The notes beneath the pieces were generated by a model, which had not been told where the DNA came from, did not search any database, and worked only from the letters and a program-made list of their open reading frames with translations. Positions 61,993-64,000 of a DNA stretch of 64,000 bases are shown piece by piece. Position 1 is the first letter of the stretch. Each line of letters opens with the position of its first letter. Both the position numbers and the translations under genes were made by a program. Source of the stretch: Polynucleobacter sp. AP-Kaivos-20-H2 (GTDB lineage Bacteria; Pseudomonadota; Gammaproteobacteria; Burkholderiales; Burkholderiaceae); contig NZ_JACVOX010000001.1 of the NCBI RefSeq assembly GCF_018882215.1, positions 372,001 to 436,000 on the forward strand, read 5' to 3'.

Positions 61993-63882
61993 TTAAGCCT
62001 TGGCGCTTTGCTCAATGATAGTCTTAACTTGAGCTAAAACAGACTGGTCATCCATCGTGCTGATATCGCCAGGATCACGTCCTTCGGCTACAGCCTGAAG
62101 TGCGCGACGAACAATCTTGCCTGAACGTGTCTTTGGCAACGCAGTAACTATATAAACCCGGCCAGGTCGTGCAATAGCCCCTAAGGTGGTGTCGACAGTC
62201 TTCATGCACTCCGCTTCCAAAGTAGCGGTATTGGAGGCATCTTTAGGAATCACAAAGGCAATCGCGGCTTGCCCCTTTAATTTATCCTCAATACCAACCA
62301 CGGCAACTTCTGAAACATTCGGATGGCTAGAAATACTTTCTTCGATTTCGCGAGTACCAAGGCGATGTCCAGCTACGTTAATCACGTCATCCGTACGACC
62401 CAAGATGAAGAAATAACCATCCTTATCTTTAATGCCCCAGTCAAAGGTGGAGTAAATTAATTTGCCTGGAATCGTTTCCCAATAGGTGCTGACAAAGCGC
62501 TTGTCATCGCCCCAAACAGTTTGCATGCAACCTGGAGGCAATGGACCTTCAATGGCAATGACGCCCTTCTGATCTGGGCCCAGCTCTTCGGAAGTGGCAT
62601 CGTCGAGTAACTTCATGTTGTAACCAAACGATGGCACACCTGGTGAGCCAAATTTATGCGGCATGACTTCAACGCCACGCTGAATTGCCAGCATTGGCCA
62701 ACCTGTTTCTGTCTGCCAATAGTTATCCACGATCGGCTTATTAATTGCACCATGAATCCAACTGGCTGTCGGTTCATCCAAGGGCTCTCCTGCCAGGAAC
62801 AGAGCACGCAATTTAGAAAGGTCATATTTGGTTAAGAAAGCAGGGTCTTGTTTCTTCAGAACGCGAACTGCTGTTGGCGCAGAAAACATGACAGACACTT
62901 TGTATTTATCTACTAGCTCCCACCAAATGCCTGCATCAGGACGCAAGGGAGTGCCCTCGTACATGATCGTAGCCATACCAGATAGCAATGGCGCATAAAT
63001 AATGTAGCTGTGGCCAACAACCCAACCAATATCGGATGTGCAGAACATGGTCTCACCAGCATTACCGGTAAAAATATGTTTCATCGACGCGGCGAGAGCG
63101 ACTGCGTAGCCGCCTGTATCACGCTGAACACCTTTAGGCTTTCCAGTTGTACCGGAGGTGTACAAAATATAAGAAGGATGAGTTGCATCAACCCATACAA
63201 TAGGCACTACATCATTTAAATGCTTTTGGCGTTCGCTTGCGTAATCTAAATCACGTCCAGCAACGGTGGTGAATTCAGTCAAACCGCGATTCACAATCAA
63301 GACCTTTTCAGGCTTGTATTCAGCCAGAGTAATTGCCTCATCTAGCAATGGCTTGTAAGGAACTGCTTTGCCGCCACGTGCACCTGCTTCTGCGGTAACA
63401 ATCAGCTTTGGTTTTGCATCATCAATGCGAGATGCCAAGCTGTGTGATGCAAAGCCACCAAACACAACGGAGTGAATGGCGCCAATGCGAGCGCAGGCAA
63501 GCATTGCAAAACAAGCCTCAGCAATCATCGGCATATAAATAAGTACGCGATCACCCTTTTTAACGCCTGCTGATGTGTAAATTGCTGCCATACGATTCAC
63601 TTCTTCGTATAACTCTTTAAATGTATATGCCTTCTCTTGATTGGTTTCTGTAGAAACTGCAACCAAGGCAATTTGATCTGGACGATCTTCTAAGTGACGA
63701 TCAACTGCGTTGTAGCAAAGATTCGTTGAGCCACCCTCAAACCATTTAGCAAATGGAGGGTTATCGTAATTGAGGACTTTGTCAAAAGGTTTTTCCCAAT
63801 GTATTAACTGCGCCTGCTCACCCCAAAATCCATCTGGGTCTTTAATTGAACGTTCGTGGTGTGCTTTGTAGGACATGGTCAA
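61993..63882 (-). CDS. prpE: Propionyl-CoA synthetase (propionate--CoA ligase)
   Basis: This 629-aa AMP-forming acyl-CoA synthetase has the P-loop-like YTSGTTGKPKGVQRDTGG, the YWQTETGWP motif and the adenylation lysine in TRSGKIVRR near the C-terminus. The PrpE-type length and the N-terminal HHERSIKDPDGFW favour propionate over acetate as substrate. It activates propionate for the methylcitrate cycle. No other prp genes are in the window. Confidence 0.88.
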   Translation of the reverse strand: MTMSYKAHHERSIKDPDGFWGEQAQLIHWEKPFDKVLNYDNPPFAKWFEGGSTNLCYNAVDRHLEDRPDQIALVAVSTETNQEKAYTFKELYEEVNRMAAIYTSAGVKKGDRVLIYMPMIAEACFAMLACARIGAIHSVVFGGFASHSLASRIDDAKPKLIVTAEAGARGGKAVPYKPLLDEAITLAEYKPEKVLIVNRGLTEFTTVAGRDLDYASERQKHLNDVVPIVWVDATHPSYILYTSGTTGKPKGVQRDTGGYAVALAASMKHIFTGNAGETMFCTSDIGWVVGHSYIIYAPLLSGMATIMYEGTPLRPDAGIWWELVDKYKVSVMFSAPTAVRVLKKQDPAFLTKYDLSKLRALFLAGEPLDEPTASWIHGAINKPIVDNYWQTETGWPMLAIQRGVEVMPHKFGSPGVPSFGYNMKLLDDATSEELGPDQKGVIAIEGPLPPGCMQTVWGDDKRFVSTYWETIPGKLIYSTFDWGIKDKDGYFFILGRTDDVINVAGHRLGTREIEESISSHPNVSEVAVVGIEDKLKGQAAIAFVIPKDASNTATLEAECMKTVDTTLGAIARPGRVYIVTALPKTRSGKIVRRALQAVAEGRDPGDISTMDDQSVLAQVKTIIEQSAKA

Positions 63883-63908
63883 CCTGATCTCTTAAAAAGT
63901 TACTCGAA

Positions 63909-64000
63909 TTACTGGCTCTTACTCACCCCTTTACTAGCGTTGCTGCTGGCTGAGGCAGGTGAAATACCATTTTTCGCAGATTTTGCAAGCCCTGTCGATG
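63909..64000 (-). CDS. C-terminal fragment of an unidentified gene
   Basis: A minus-strand frame enters from the right edge and ends at TAA (63909-63911). The 30 visible residues are Ser/Ala/Lys-rich (STGLAKSAKNGISPASASSN). It is too short to name. It lies 26 bases upstream of prpE on the same strand and could be cotranscribed with it. Confidence 0.4.
   Translation of the reverse strand, partial: STGLAKSAKNGISPASASSNASKGVSKSQ

Overview
The window looks like a chromosome segment from a low-to-moderate GC member of the Burkholderiaceae, most probably Polynucleobacter. The support is the core gene order: wrbA-DUF2069 next to yihY, rlmE/ftsH/folP/glmM, yhbY, greA-carB-carA and prpE. The protein sequences are also typically betaproteobacterial. 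The genus is an inference from gene content, not a measured placement.

Layout. 1-5.96 kb: chromosomal backbone (YihY membrane protein, WrbA, FAD oxidoreductase, haloacetate-dehalogenase-like hydrolase, small lipoproteins). 6.04-45.8 kb: a tandem array of genomic islands stacked on the 3' end of one intact tRNA-Arg(TCT) gene (45751-45827, minus strand). The 3' part of this tRNA recurs as a direct repeat at 6038, 6775, 12757 and 29943. This splits the region into island A (0.7 kb, HepT/MntA toxin-antitoxin pair only), island B (6 kb, metabolic and membrane cargo, no recombinase), island C (17 kb, RodZ-like/bactofilin, a recombinase module, a polysaccharide and c-di-GMP cluster) and island D (16 kb, acetoin genes, a second copy of the recombinase module, a five-gene operon with two caspase-like proteases). 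45.8-64 kb: backbone again (tRNA-Pro, ZnuD-like TonB receptor, chromate-transporter halves, glmM-folP-ftsH-rlmE, yhbY, greA, carAB, prpE).

The most interesting content is the mobile element family in islands C and D. Both carry the same block of about 7-8 kb: two small conserved proteins, a divergent control region with repeated GTTGC-type motifs, a 175-aa protein, a 188/189-aa catalytic-domain-only tyrosine recombinase, a divergent 271/369-aa protein, a 274/264-aa protein, a clamp-loader-like AAA+ ATPase, a variable slot, and a 402-aa tyrosine recombinase. No conjugation, capsid or transposase genes are visible. A palindrome with consensus GTCGGkTmAAACCGAC occurs ten times, always between genes of the array and never seen in the flanking backbone. 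Tandem arrays at a tRNA, tyrosine recombinases, an ATPase and swappable cargo resemble the tycheposons of Prochlorococcus, but nothing here proves a relationship.

Functional themes of the cargo: cell envelope and shape (RodZ-like, bactofilin, glycosyltransferase/UDP-sugar genes, outer membrane barrels), second messenger signalling (GGDEF plus HD-GYP), overflow metabolism (acetolactate synthase and decarboxylase), and possible cell-death or stress functions (HepT/MntA, periplasmic caspase operon).
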